Below, in pieces: positions 53,953-63,121 of a DNA stretch of 64,000 nt. The position numbers and the translations under genes were made by a program. The notes under the pieces were generated by a model. The model was not told the DNA's origin. It did no database searches and worked only from the letters and a program-made list of their open reading frames with translations. This DNA comes from Kitasatospora sp. GAS204B (lineage in GTDB: Bacteria > Actinomycetota > Actinomycetes > Streptomycetales > Streptomycetaceae), in contig NZ_JARZAG010000014.1 in the NCBI RefSeq assembly GCF_029892155.1, positions 145,510 through 209,509 on the forward strand. Reading direction: 5' to 3'. Every line of letters begins with the position of its first letter. The first letter of the stretch is position 1.

Positions 53953-54110
53953 CGACTCGCTATCAACTGGCCTTCACCGCACGGGTGCACACCTGGGGGT
54001 GCGGCGGGGCGTGCCGCCGCAGCCTCGTGCACGGGTCCGCCATCCCTTGATCTTCGCAGGGAATCCCGGCCATTAGCGACTCCGTTGGGAAATCGCAGTG
54101 CGGGCTGGGA

Positions 54111-54410
54111 TCAGGCTGCCAGATCGAGTGCTGCCAGGTGTGAGGTGCGGGTCTTGCCGAGGGGTGTGCCGGTGAGCCAGGCGTCGAGGCGGATGATGTT
54201 GATCGCGGTGACGGCGAATACATGACCGAGATGGGCTTTGGTCAGTGCGGTGTAGCGACTTCGGCGGATGCCGGTGCGCCGCACGGCCTGCGAGATCGTG
54301 CCCTCAGCACCTGCTCGGACGTCGTAGCGGGCCTTCGACTGCGCAGTCCGCTGCTCGATGTGGCGTTGCGCCAGGACCTGCTGCTGCTCGCGGGGTAGGA
54401 GCGTCAGAGT
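54111..54410 (-). pseudogene. IS1182-type transposase C-terminal fragment
   Basis: The minus strand encodes TLTLLPREQQQVLAQRHIEQ, KARYDVRAGAEGTISQAVRR, RRSRYTALTKAHLGHVFAV and INIIRLDAWLTGTPLGKTRT, the conserved end of IS1182-type transposases, ending in a normal stop. The catalytic part is absent; sequence beyond 54410 no longer matches. It is a different copy from the fragment at 10500-11156, although the two share the VEGT/AEGT ... AWLTGTP block. Confidence 0.8.
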
Positions 54411-54779
54411 GCGGCCGTCCCGCTGGGTTTGCCCGCAACGACCCCACCTCGCAGATCCGCTCCGGGACCAGGTCCAGGACCCTCTCCTCCAAGCCATGCT
54501 CGACCAACCGGTACCGGAAGCCACCAAGCGCCATGAAGTCGAAGCCGGGACCATCCGTCCCAGTATCGAGCTGTCCAGGTCAGTGGGGGAACCTCACCAG
54601 GCGCACACCGAAACAGTTGGCAACCGCCAATGTTCGACGGGCCGAGCTGGCCCGCCGCAACGCCAACCCGGCATAGCGAAAAGCCCCGGCGCTCACGCCA
54701 GGGAGGAGTCACACTGATGGAAGGTGCCGCTCGGTGGTGTTCGCCCGCCCGCGCCACGGCGGAGCATGGATGTATGGTC

Positions 54780-56180
54780 TCAGCGCCGCGGCTCCTGGCG
54801 TGGGAGTTGCTGGCTTGCGCCGGGCGGGGTGGCAGCGGGCAGGGTGGCGACGTCGTGCTTGGCCTGCTCCAGTGGTGCAGTGGTGTCAAGCAGAGGGGGC
54901 GCTGTACTGGGGCCCTTGTCGAACTGGAAGGCGGAGGTGAGGTCGCCAAAGGTCTGGCGGCGCCAGTCGGTGACGTAAGCGGCCCGTACGCCGGTGAAGC
55001 GTTCCAGGAACTGCAGGACCGAGGTGTGGTCGAAGAGTTCGGAGGCCACGCGGCCACCCGTGGTCCAGGGGGAGATGATGATGCACGGTACTCGAAAGCC
55101 TGCTCCGATCGGCACGCCCTGGACGAACTCGCCGGCGGTGCCGAAGGGGGGAACCGGCGGCGGGACGTGGTCGAAGAGGCCGTCGTTCTCGTCGTAGTTG
55201 AGAATGAAGACGGTCTTCGCCCAGACCTTGGGGTTGGCGGCGATTGCTTCGATCTTGGAGGCGATGAAGTCGGCGCCGGCCGCGGGCAGGGCGTTGGGGT
55301 GCTCGCAGCGGTCGGTGGTCGGCAGGATCCAGGAGACGGCGGGCAGCCGGTCGGCGCGGGCGTCGTCTTCGAAGGTGCCGGCGGGCTGAGCGGTCATCGC
55401 CTTGTCGTGGAGGGGGTCGCCTGGCTTGGCGTGCTTGAACGCCGCGAAGGCGGCCAAGGTGTTGAAGTCGCGGCTCTCGGATTCCTGGTAGACCCGCCAG
55501 CTCACCTGGGCGGCCTCCAGTTGTTCGGCGTAGGTGGTCCAGGTCAGTTCCCTGTCGGGAAAGAATCCGGTGACCGGGCCGCCGTGCCTGCCCTCGGCGT
55601 CGATGCCGCCGGTCATCCAATGGAGCCGGTTGGGCCAGGTCGGGCCCTGGACCGAGGAGAAGTAGTGGTCGCAGATGGTGAAACTGTCGGCCAGGGCGAA
55701 GTGGAAGGGGATGTCTTCGCGGGTGTAGTAACCCATCACGTAAGGCGCGTGCGTGCCGTCGGCGGCCCGGTGGGCGCTCATCCAGGCGTCGAGCTTCCCG
55801 CCGTTCCAAGCCCGGTGCTGGACGTGCCAGGAATGGTCGGTGGAGGGGATCGCCTGGGCGCTGGTGGTGCGGGTGTTCAGCCGGTAGGGCAGCAGGTAGC
55901 CGTCCGGGTGTGAGTTGTCGGGCTGATGGAAGACCGAGCGGCCGGTTTCCAGGAGCAGAGCATGCGGGTCGTCGAAGCCCCGCACACCCGCCAGCGTGCC
56001 GAAGTAGTGGTCGAAGGACCGGTTCTCCTGCATCAGCATGACCACGTGCTCCACGTCCTGCAGCGAGCCGCGCCGTGGGGTTCCTGCTGCCAGCGCGCGC
56101 TGCACGCTCGCTGGCAGCAGGTCGGCGCCCGCGGCAGTGGCCATCACGGTGAGCATCCTGCGTCGGGTCATCAGGGGCAC
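54780..56180 (-). CDS. plcA: secreted phosphoesterase/phospholipase C, Tat-exported
   Basis: The 466-aa precursor has a twin-arginine signal, MTRRRMLTVMATAAGADLLP, and a phosphoesterase domain of the bacterial phospholipase C / acid phosphatase family: VVMLMQENRSFDHYFGTLAG (metal ligands E and N), SDSFTICDHYF-like ADSFTICDHYFSSVQGPTWP, YDENDGLFDHVPPP and SPWTTGGRVASELFDHTSVL. It lacks the C-terminal repeat domains of longer phosphatidylcholine-specific enzymes. It should hydrolyse phosphodiesters such as phosphatidylcholine outside the cell. Start GTG 56180 or ATG 56171. It overlaps the end of the upstream GNAT gene by 10 bp. Confidence 0.87.
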   Translation of the reverse strand: MPLMTRRRMLTVMATAAGADLLPASVQRALAAGTPRRGSLQDVEHVVMLMQENRSFDHYFGTLAGVRGFDDPHALLLETGRSVFHQPDNSHPDGYLLPYRLNTRTTSAQAIPSTDHSWHVQHRAWNGGKLDAWMSAHRAADGTHAPYVMGYYTREDIPFHFALADSFTICDHYFSSVQGPTWPNRLHWMTGGIDAEGRHGGPVTGFFPDRELTWTTYAEQLEAAQVSWRVYQESESRDFNTLAAFAAFKHAKPGDPLHDKAMTAQPAGTFEDDARADRLPAVSWILPTTDRCEHPNALPAAGADFIASKIEAIAANPKVWAKTVFILNYDENDGLFDHVPPPVPPFGTAGEFVQGVPIGAGFRVPCIIISPWTTGGRVASELFDHTSVLQFLERFTGVRAAYVTDWRRQTFGDLTSAFQFDKGPSTAPPLLDTTAPLEQAKHDVATLPAATPPGASQQLPRQEPRR

Positions 56181-56734
56181 GACGATGCCGCCTGCGGGTG
56201 GTCCTCGCCGCGGATCGGGCCGCGTGCGCTGGCGCCCTCAGCTGCCCGGTATCGGCGGACCCCGGCGGCGTCCATACGCTCCACAACCGGAGGGCGGGTG
56301 GAGCGTGCGGCGGGTGCTGGCAGCGTCGGGTAGTCGTGCAGGTGTGGGCAGCCTGCGTCAAGCCAGTCGAATGCCGCTCCGGTCTCAGCAGCCATCGCCG
56401 CGAAGAACCCTTCACCGTCAGGGGTCTGGTGGGTGGTGATCCAGGTATAAGTCGGGCCTTCCCACAGGGCACGCGCAATCAGCTGGCGGCCGTAACCGCG
56501 CCCCTGCCATCCGCGCCACAGATAGATCGCCTTGATCTTCCCGTAGCGGCAGGCATCGCACACCTGCCAGTGCAGGACCGCCACGTGGCGCCCGGACCGG
56601 TCATACATCCGCAGGGTCCGCGTTCCCGTTGGCCCCTGCGCCGGCCAGTAGACGCACCGTGTCGGCTGGCCGGCTGTCACCAGCCTCACCCACCACCAGC
56701 GGATCCGGCTCATGCCTTTGGGTACATTCCCCAT
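56171..56734 (-). CDS. GNAT-like acetyltransferase, coupled to phospholipase C
   Basis: The 187-aa protein starts at ATG 56734 behind GAAAGGGAA. The acetyl-CoA loop is IYLWRGWQGRGYGRQLIARA, with VAVLHWQVCDACRYGKIKAI before it and AFDWLDAGCPHLHDYP after it. CDACRY and CPHLHDY hold three cysteines and two histidines that might bind metal. The C-terminal 40 residues are polar and disordered-looking. The gene overlaps the start of the phospholipase C gene, an odd pairing that suggests co-regulation rather than shared chemistry. A long hairpin sits in the leader. Confidence 0.65.
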   Translation of the reverse strand: MGNVPKGMSRIRWWWVRLVTAGQPTRCVYWPAQGPTGTRTLRMYDRSGRHVAVLHWQVCDACRYGKIKAIYLWRGWQGRGYGRQLIARALWEGPTYTWITTHQTPDGEGFFAAMAAETGAAFDWLDAGCPHLHDYPTLPAPAARSTRPPVVERMDAAGVRRYRAAEGASARGPIRGEDHPQAASSCP

Positions 56735-56770
56735 GTCTGTTTCCCTTTCGCGGCGCTCGAGCATGCCGAA

Positions 56771-56804
56771 GACCCCGTGCCGAGAGCCCTTTCGGCACGG
56801 GGTC
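56771..56804 (-). promoter_or_regulatory. 13-bp perfect hairpin in the leader of the GNAT-phospholipase C operon
   Basis: GACCCCGTGCCGA (56771-56783) and TCGGCACGGGGTC (56792-56804) pair perfectly around an 8-nt loop, 36 bp upstream of the GNAT start. It may terminate transcription arriving from upstream or act as an attenuator. Confidence 0.55.
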
Positions 56805-57237
56805 AGAACAGGGCCGCGTCCGGAAGTCGTCCCGTGCCGAATCCCAGTGCGCCAGACGCCCCGAACCGCAGGCCTGATGAGAGGACGGCGCTGGTCGTGC
56901 CCGATGACGCGATGCACGCACAGCTCACCCAATCGGGCGCACCACCGCGCGGTACCGGTGGGCGAGGTCCGCGCTGGGGCAGCTGCTCACCTGAGCTTGC
57001 TCCGCTTTGACTCGGACCATCGGTGTGGTGGTCAGAAGCCGTTGCTCTATCGATCTTGGCGAGCATGAGTTCGAGGGCGTCAACTCGGCCGGGTGGTCTT
57101 CTGGCTGGGCGAGCATGAACGTAGGGCCTCCCGCACAGCTCGTGGGTGTCGAAGCCATCGAGGGCACAGCTCCACATCGTCACGTCGGGGGCCAGAGTCG
57201 TAGACCGAACGGGCCGACACTGGAGGCATGTCGTCAT
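56803..57237 (-). CDS. possible small Cys-rich protein
   Basis: Starting at ATG 57237 the frame gives MTTCLQCRPVRSTTLAPDVT, WSCALDGFDTHELCGRPY and a Pro/Arg-rich remainder. The two CxxC / C...C groups in the first 50 residues look like a zinc ribbon. The rest is low complexity, and the frame runs through the leader hairpin of the next gene, so the real end is doubtful. It could be a remnant. Confidence 0.3.
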   Translation of the reverse strand: MTTCLQCRPVRSTTLAPDVTMWSCALDGFDTHELCGRPYVHARPARRPPGRVDALELMLAKIDRATASDHHTDGPSQSGASSGEQLPQRGPRPPVPRGGAPDWVSCACIASSGTTSAVLSSGLRFGASGALGFGTGRLPDAALF

Positions 57238-57370
57238 GACCAGATAGAACCGCGCCTTCTCAGGGATGGGTGCGATCACTCGCTGCCTTGACCGGGAGAG
57301 GGATCACAGGCAGCGCTGGCGGCATCACGGTGACCCGTCTGCACACCGCGACGTCGTTACGTGCCCATAC

Positions 57371-57402
57371 CTGGCCTCGGCCCGTTGACGGGCCGAGGCC
57401 AG
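57371..57402. terminator. 15-bp perfect palindromic hairpin
   Basis: CTGGCCTCGGCCCGT (57371-57385) and ACGGGCCGAGGCCAG (57388-57402) are exact complements with a 2-nt spacer (effectively a 4-nt loop). There is no T tract. It lies between genes with no obvious owner; the nearest is the minus-strand gene at 57851. Confidence 0.5.
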
Positions 57403-57850
57403 AATCGTCGGACTATCGGACACGTCAAACTCCTGGGCACTCAGCGGCCGCTGGATACGGCCCCACCCGCGCTGAGCGGCCTCGAACGCCTGCCAGTCCA
57501 CCTCAGCAAGCTCGGCAAGCAGGAACAGACGCTGAGGTCACGTGGGCGGAGCGGTCGCTCACGATGGCCTTCAACGAGGTGGTCTGCCGCATCCCACGGC
57601 GCCCCTCAACGAGACGTCCTGTGCCGTCAGGTCCGCCCCGGTGGGTTCCTGGAGTGCCCTCGCCGCCGCCGTGAACGTCCATACCCCGGGCCGGGCCTGC
57701 TGCCCCAACGAGCCGGGTTCGCCTGACAACGCCCACGCGGGAGCAGGACGTGGCCTTCGACATCCCCCTGCAGCGCGGCGAGACTGCGCCTCAGGACGCC
57801 GTCCGCGTCCTGCTGCGCCGCCGCTGCATGCAGGCGGCTGTCAACGGTGG
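57403..57850. other. gene-free stretch, nothing recognised
   Basis: Frames on both strands lack motifs and ribosome sites. Nothing identifiable. Confidence 0.35.
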
Positions 57851-58189
57851 TTACCGCACGTAAGGTGCCGATCGCGCCTGCTCATCGAAGACGGTCTCCT
57901 TGTGGATGGTCTCGGCCAGTTCACTCAGCTCCGCTTCCATCTCGATGCGAAACGGACCCTCGGGCTCGGTACGGAACAGGACCGCGTCGCCGTCCTCGAA
58001 CACAACCCACAACTCTGCGCGGCCCCTCAAGCACCGCTCCAGCCTCGCCGCCAGGCGGGCGCGCTCGTCCTCCTGAGCGGGCACCCGCTCGAAGGCCTCG
58101 GCCTTGCCGCGGTTGTATGGGGCCGGGACGATCTCCCGGACCACACGCCATGCGCCGTTGATCAGCATTTCAACTCTCAAATTGGCCAT
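57851..58189 (-). CDS. hypothetical protein with PYNRGKA motif
   Basis: The 112-aa product is taken from ATG 58189; ATG 58168 is an alternative with a better-spaced purine stretch. VEMLINGAWRVVREIVPAPY then NRGKAEAFERVPAQ, an Arg-rich helix and ELWVVFEDGDAVLFRTE make a compact mixed protein. The PYNRGKA block and following layout resemble those of the 181-aa protein encoded at 7966-8511. It is adjacent to an ISL3 remnant. Confidence 0.5.
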   Translation of the reverse strand: MANLRVEMLINGAWRVVREIVPAPYNRGKAEAFERVPAQEDERARLAARLERCLRGRAELWVVFEDGDAVLFRTEPEGPFRIEMEAELSELAETIHKETVFDEQARSAPYVR

Positions 58190-58349
58190 ACTCCAGCGTC
58201 CGTCCGCCAGTTGAAGCGCGCGCGCTGGGCAGCGGCGGTCCATCGGGGGCGGTGGCGGGGAACAGCAGGCTTGTACGGGTTCTTCCCGACTCGCCGCCCA
58301 GGCCGTGTCTGCTCAGCCCGTGCTCGACTGCGAGGCCCGCCAAACTGAC

Positions 58350-58680
58350 TTCGGGTGAGCCGGCGGCGTGCCCGGATTGCGGTGCGCTGACCGGCCGCGT
58401 GCAAGGCTGTCGCGGGCGGATGGTCGCGGACGTGTTGGTTGATGCCCGCCGGGTCGTGCTCGCCGTGCCTGCGCCGACTGGTGTGCCCCGCCAGAGGCCT
58501 GTCGGCGAGGCCTTTCGCGAACAGATCCCCGGGCTACTGGAACGCCGCCAGCGCGGACGGTCCACCTGACCGGGCAGATCACGGCCAGGGCCACGGAGTT
58601 GGCCGCACGGGCTGCCGCGCGCACCCGGCGGGCGATGGCCATAACAGTCTGCCCGTTCACGGCGCTACCCATGCTCATAC
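58350..58680 (+). pseudogene. ISL3-family transposase N-terminal remnant
   Basis: The plus strand encodes PAACPDCGALTGRVQGCRGR, MVADVLVDARRVVLAV and AFREQIPGLLERRQRGRS, then in a shifted frame LTGQITARATELAARAAART and MAITVCPFTALPMLIPLP. This is the same N-terminal zinc-finger and helix region as the ISL3 remnant at 33325, more decayed. No catalytic part remains. Confidence 0.7.
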
Positions 58681-58807
58681 CGCTGCCGACCTGCGTCCAC
58701 ACCGCGAGGTGCACGGCGACCACCTGCTTTCGAGCGGACACCACGACACACTGCGCGCAACCCGGGCGATGGCGGTGCTCTGGCTCGGCGGACCTGGATC
58801 AATGCGG

Positions 58808-58841
58808 GACCCGGTTCCCTCTTCGTCATGGGAACCGGGTC
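58808..58841 (-). terminator. hairpin downstream of the 58.9-kb exoprotein gene
   Basis: GACCCGGTTCCC and GGGAACCGGGTC (12 bp, perfect) enclose a 10-nt loop, about 80 bp beyond the stop of the minus-strand exported-protein gene. Confidence 0.7.
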
Positions 58842-58918
58842 TGCATCACTGCCCTCTGGGGCCGGCTGTGTGCCGCCTGCCCGCTGTGAGCACCCACTCA
58901 AGCTTCAGTTGCGGCGAC

Positions 58919-59452
58919 TCAGATCGCGCCCACGTAGAAGGTCTGGTTGTTCTCGGCAGGGTTGTTAGCCCACATCCCGCCCGGGTCGAACCAGGTCTGC
59001 CTGCCCACGACCGTGCCGGGAGGAAGATTGGTCGGCACGATCATCACCGCGGAGCTGTTCGTGCTGATGAGCCCGTTGTAGGGCACGCTGACGTCGGTGG
59101 TGAAGATGCACTGGATGGTGCTGGGGCTGGTCACGTTGCAGTTGGCCACCGCTGAAGGGGTGCCGAGCTGCCAGGTCCCGACCGACGGCGGTAGCAAGGT
59201 CGCACCGTTCGCGGTCTGGAAGACGATCTGGGTGCCGGCCTTGAGGGTGCACCCGTCAACGGTCTGGCACGTCAGCCCATAGCCCGGGGCGACCGCGTTG
59301 ACACCGTGTTGGAGCGTGACGGGGCCCGACCCGCCCTCAAAGGTCCAGTTGCCCGTCGAAGCGGACGCGGTGGGCGCGCCTGCGGCGAGAGTGACGGCGG
59401 CGCACACGCCAACGGTAGCGAGGGCAGCAGTGCGCTTGATGGTCTTAAGCAT
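58919..59452 (-). CDS. small exported protein, paralogue of the 7.2-kb exoprotein
   Basis: The 177-aa precursor starts at ATG 59452 after GAAAGGAAG. The signal peptide is residues 1-33 (LAAGAPTASA). The mature part has two cysteine pairs (LTCQTVDGCTL, NCNVTSPSTIQC), then AVMIVPTNLPPGTVVGRQTW and FDPGGMWANNPAENNQTF, matching the 7161-7835 product in order and spacing. Unlike that protein it stops without a hydrophobic/Arg tail, so it should be released rather than anchored. Function unknown. Confidence 0.8.
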   Translation of the reverse strand: MLKTIKRTAALATVGVCAAVTLAAGAPTASASTGNWTFEGGSGPVTLQHGVNAVAPGYGLTCQTVDGCTLKAGTQIVFQTANGATLLPPSVGTWQLGTPSAVANCNVTSPSTIQCIFTTDVSVPYNGLISTNSSAVMIVPTNLPPGTVVGRQTWFDPGGMWANNPAENNQTFYVGAI

Positions 59453-59889
59453 GTGGTCTTCCTTTCGAGAAGGAGGAGGACCCCTCGTGCGACACGGGGG
59501 CGGTCTCCTCGTGTGATAAGAGGAGCCGCGCCTGCTGATATGACGCCGCCGATGGCGTGTCAACGGCGTTAGGCGGGTTCATGACTGTGGGAGTTGCGCG
59601 CAAACCCCGGGCCGCGGCGGGGCTCCCGCTCGGCGGGCTGAGTGAAAGCGAGGCTGGTTCCCGAGGAGCTGACACCAGGCTTGACGCGTCGGTAGGTGAT
59701 GGCGCAGCAGGCAGGGGAACGGGTCGTGGATGTCGTCGCGGCGCTCCCAGCGGATGCGAAGGCGTTGCAGCCGCGGGGCCGGGTGGGGCAAGACACGAAC
59801 CTCACACCTGGCCGCACTCGAACTGGCAGCCTGATCCCAGCCCGGTTCGCGGATTCCCAACGGAGCCGTGAACGCCAGGGGCTCCTCGC
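59453..59889. other. gene-free stretch
   Basis: No supported gene. It contains the upstream region of the 58.9-kb exoprotein gene and the decayed end of the methyltransferase remnant. Nothing else is seen. Confidence 0.35.
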
Positions 59890-60506
59890 AAGAATCCGCT
59901 GATGTCCTGCGATCAGCGACCGCCGACACGCCTGCGCCGCCCCCGCTCCTGACATTCGCCTGCCCCGGATGCCGTTCAGCTCGGGCGCGCCGGAGCATCT
60001 CGGCGGGCAGGTCCAGGCCGAGCGCCAATCCGCTGGGGCCGACTGCTCCCGCAGCGGGCAGGAGGCATGCGCCGCAGCCGAGGACCAGGACCGCGTCGCG
60101 GGGGGGGCGAGTTCCGCGTGCTACACAAGGCGCCGGCCGGCTTGCCGCAACAGCCCGATGCCGACCTGGCCGTAGGTCGGCGCGGCACGGTCGAACAACT
60201 CTCCCAGGCGCCGTTCGGCAGGGCGAAGCATGGTCTCGAATCTCCAGGGCTGGTGCGACCGTATAGGGGTCAGGTCCAGCGGGTAGCACTGGGCCCGGTC
60301 GGCTATCGCGGTCACCAGTACGAGGCCGTCGATTCTGTCGGCCGGCAACTGGGAGCCTGCTTGGAGCCGCTGGTCCCAGCCCGAGACGGTGCAGCCTTCG
60401 GCCTGCAGCAGGGCTGCGGCGTTGGCCACGTCGGCCGGGAATTGGACGAAATGCCGTTATACCGTTCGAACTCGTCGGCGGGGATGACGAAGCAGATGTG
60501 CGTCAC
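59890..60506 (-). pseudogene. decayed gene(s): unknown N-terminal domain and SAM-methyltransferase parts in shifted frames
   Basis: GTG 60506 after AGGAG opens THICFVIPADEFERYNGISS; about 60445 the sensible reading moves to another frame (FPADVANAAALLQAEGCTVS, RIDGLVLVTAIADRAQCYPL), like a Rossmann-type B12-binding or sugar-nucleotide domain. The same frame continues into MLRPAERRLGELFDRAAPTY, a methyltransferase N-terminus with its own GGAG site, then stops. Beyond a run of eight G/C (60100-60107) a third frame holds the SAM-binding motif VLVLGCGACLLPAAGAVGPS and LGLDLPAEMLRRARAE. At least two frame breaks mean no complete product, unless the assembly has errors here. Confidence 0.6.
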
Positions 60507-60568
60507 AGTGTGCTCCTGGGCACGGGCGGGCATGTGAGCGGGCGCAGGGGTGTGCGGGTGCCGGGGTC

Positions 60569-61618
60569 TCACGGGCGAAGTGCGGGGCGCAGCCGGTGCG
60601 CGATGCGGGCGATCCGCTCCAGCGGGGCCAGGTCGAGGGGAGCTGGGCCGGGCGCCGCGCGCAGTTGGCTGATGGCATCGCCGATCGCGGTGGTCAGTGG
60701 GGAATCGACGAGTATCCTCTCGAGGACGGTGCCGGGCGCCTCGATGGTCACCCGGTGGCAGTTACGGCCCATCGGGCGTTCGTCGCAGCGAAGTACGGGG
60801 TCGAAGTCGATCACCCCGCACGCCCGGTCGGCCCGGACCACGGCGCGCCGACGGCGGCCGGCCGGCCCGGCGGGCTCCACTATGGGGGAGCGCCAGGTGA
60901 CGCGGATGCCCGAGGGAAGTCGCGCTCTCGCTGAGTGTGCTGAGGAACAGGTCGGGGTCATGGCGCGGGGTCAGCTGCGCGCAGGTGAGATCGCCGGTGA
61001 CATATCCGTGGAAGTCCGCCGGATCGATGAGTGTGCGCAGGACTGCCAGGATGTGCAGCCATTCGTAGCCGAGGACGCCGTAGTCCCGATCGACGAACCG
61101 GCCCTGGGCGATGTCTGTGCGGCGGTCCTTGGTGAAGGTGATGTCGATGCTGCTGATCGATCGGTGCTGCGGCCGTGCTCAAGGCCAGCAGCTCGGCCAG
61201 GACGGCGGGGGCCTTGGAGTAGCGGTACTGGTCGACCAGGACCAGGCGGGCCTGGGGGTGGGCAGCCAGCAGCTCGGTGAACTCCTCGATCTCACCGCTG
61301 CGGCAGGCGGGCTTCTCCAGCAGCACACGGGCGCGCGGATCGCGTTCCAGTAGGGTGCGCACAGTGCTCAGGTGCGTGTCGGTGGGGCAGCACACGCTCC
61401 ACATGTCCACCGCGGTGAGCACTTCCTGCGGCAGGTTACGTCAGATCGGTCCAGTGCGCAGGGCCGGCCCACCTGCCGTGGGCGGGATCGACGACCGCGC
61501 TGACGTGTGCGCCCAGGGCACGCAGGGCCGCCCGGTGCTGTCGGCCGGCCACTCCGTGGCCCACGATGGCGGTCCGGAGTCCGGTGGGCGGGTGTGCGGG
61601 GTGTGGCTGAGGGATCAC
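60569..61618 (-). pseudogene. Gfo/Idh/MocA-type oxidoreductase with several frame breaks
   Basis: The N-terminal NAD-binding part TAIVGHGVAGRQHRAALRAL is in the frame from 61618, which stops after HWTDLT. The middle (MWSVCCPTDTHLSTVRTLLE, RVLLEKPACRSGEIEEF, LVLVDQYRYSKAP) is in the frame from 61422, where EKPA is the family's catalytic lysine motif. The C-terminal part (DITFTKDRRTDIAQGRFVDR, YGVLGYEWLHILAVLRTLID) lies in a third frame, and the end (RVTIEAPGTVLERILVDS) in a fourth. The order is correct, so this is one gene with at least three frameshifts. Confidence 0.7.
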
Positions 61619-61621
61619 GGT

Positions 61622-63121
61622 TCAGCTCCCGCCCAGGTAGAGGTCGTAGTACGCCTCGAACAGCCCGGATTCGGCGATCACCCGGTCGGCCAGGGCGGTG
61701 TCGAGGCCGACGGGCAGGTCGTGCGCCTGGCAGCACAGTGCCACGGCGGCGAGGAGAGCGCCGACCCGGTACGCGTCATAGCCGCGGTTGGGGATGCCCT
61801 CGTTCTCGAACAGGTTGAGCGAGCGGCCATCCCCCAGCAGGGTCACCGTGCGGCCATCGGGCAGCTGGTGGCGCACGCCGGCGACGGCGCACTCGATGCT
61901 GCCGCACGTGCACTCGGACAGGAGAGCGAAGTCCTTCGTTGCGAAGCCGGCCAGGTAGCTGCCGTCCGCAAGCAACGCCAATTCCCTTCAGTCGATGACC
62001 TGTTCGCCCGCGGTGCCGACAATCAGCAGCGGCCGGGTCGCGCTCAGCGCCTGCGCCATGGTCCGGTAGGTTTCGAAGCCCTGCTCGGCGGCCTGGATCA
62101 GGGCGAGGATGTCCGGATCGACGACCGCCACCCGGCGGCCGATGAACTTCTCGCCCGACACGACCTCGCGCAGGCGGCGCAGACAGCTGTCGGCGATCTC
62201 GTTGTAGCCCAGGTGGGTCTTCACGGCCGAGCGGGCGAGGTTCACCACCGGGATCTCCACTGCCCCGGCGGCCTTGATGCGCTTGAGTCCGCTGACGGTC
62301 AGTTCGATGGCCGCGTCCGCCCGGGCACCGCCGGCTGGGCCGTGGCCCAGTGCGAGCAACCCCCCGTTGTCGATGACCAGCACCCGGCGGTGCACGGCGT
62401 GGGCCTGGCGGATGAACTCGGCTACCCGCTCAGCGCTTTGACGGGCGTGGTCCTGCTTCGCGGCCGTGCTGGTGGCGTTGATGAAGGAGTTGTCCAGGAC
62501 ATCGCTGCGGTAGCCGCGGCGCAGGAACGTCTCGTGCACCTGGTCGCGGTTGCGCGTGCGGTCGCCCTTGGACAGCGCATAGACCCACTGCGCAGGTACG
62601 CCCACCCGCTCCATCGCGGCCAGGAAGCCAACACTGTTCTCCACGTAGTGGTCACGGAAGACAAGAGCCCATCCGGCCATGACCGGTTCCGGTATCGCGA
62701 AGCGGCCCAGCAGCGGCATGGCCGCATCGATCCCCGCCAGCTCCCGGTCGGTGAAACCGGCTCCGGCCCGGCGCACGGCCTCGATGACCCACCTCTCGCC
62801 AACCGACCCGGAGGAATCGCCCTCGCAGGCAAGGAGCACGACGTCAAACTGCGCAAGGGACGGCAGAATCACGTCCAAGGTGCGCGGTGCGCTCACCGGC
62901 CGCGGTAGACGGTGAACGGTGAACTGCTGTCCCTTCACGTACAGTTGCATAGCCCAGCTGCCCCCCAGCGGCTCGCAGCGCTCCCCCACCGCGGCCAGCG
63001 CCGCCCGCAGTTGCTCCTCGGTGGCCGAGGAGCCGACCACGGCGCAGACCCGGGGCGAGCCTTGCGGCTGCGCGTGCCGCCGCGGTGACCTTGCCGACGG
63101 TGTGGCCAAACGCGCGTCCAC
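61622..63121 (-). pseudogene. SAH-hydrolase-like gene interrupted by one in-frame TGA
   Basis: GTG 63121 follows GAAGGAG and opens 377 codons ending VGTAGEQVID-TGA (61988-61990). The same frame then continues without interruption from RELALLADGSYLAG to the end (DLPVGLDTALADRVIAESGL ... YYDLYLGGS). Together the two parts have the layout of adenosylhomocysteinase-like proteins: RSDVLDNSFINAT, VEIPVVNLARSAVKTHLGYN, RVAVVDPDILALI as a nucleotide-binding region, and LPDGRTVTLLGDGRSLNLF as the tail. It is only distantly similar to housekeeping SAH hydrolase. A single nonsense change, or less likely readthrough, explains the split. It neighbours the decayed oxidoreductase and methyltransferase. Confidence 0.6.

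Noticed and set aside
61277..62908. 543-codon plus-strand open frame opposite the SAH-hydrolase-like gene
   Set aside because: No domain; the opposite strand carries the recognisable protein.
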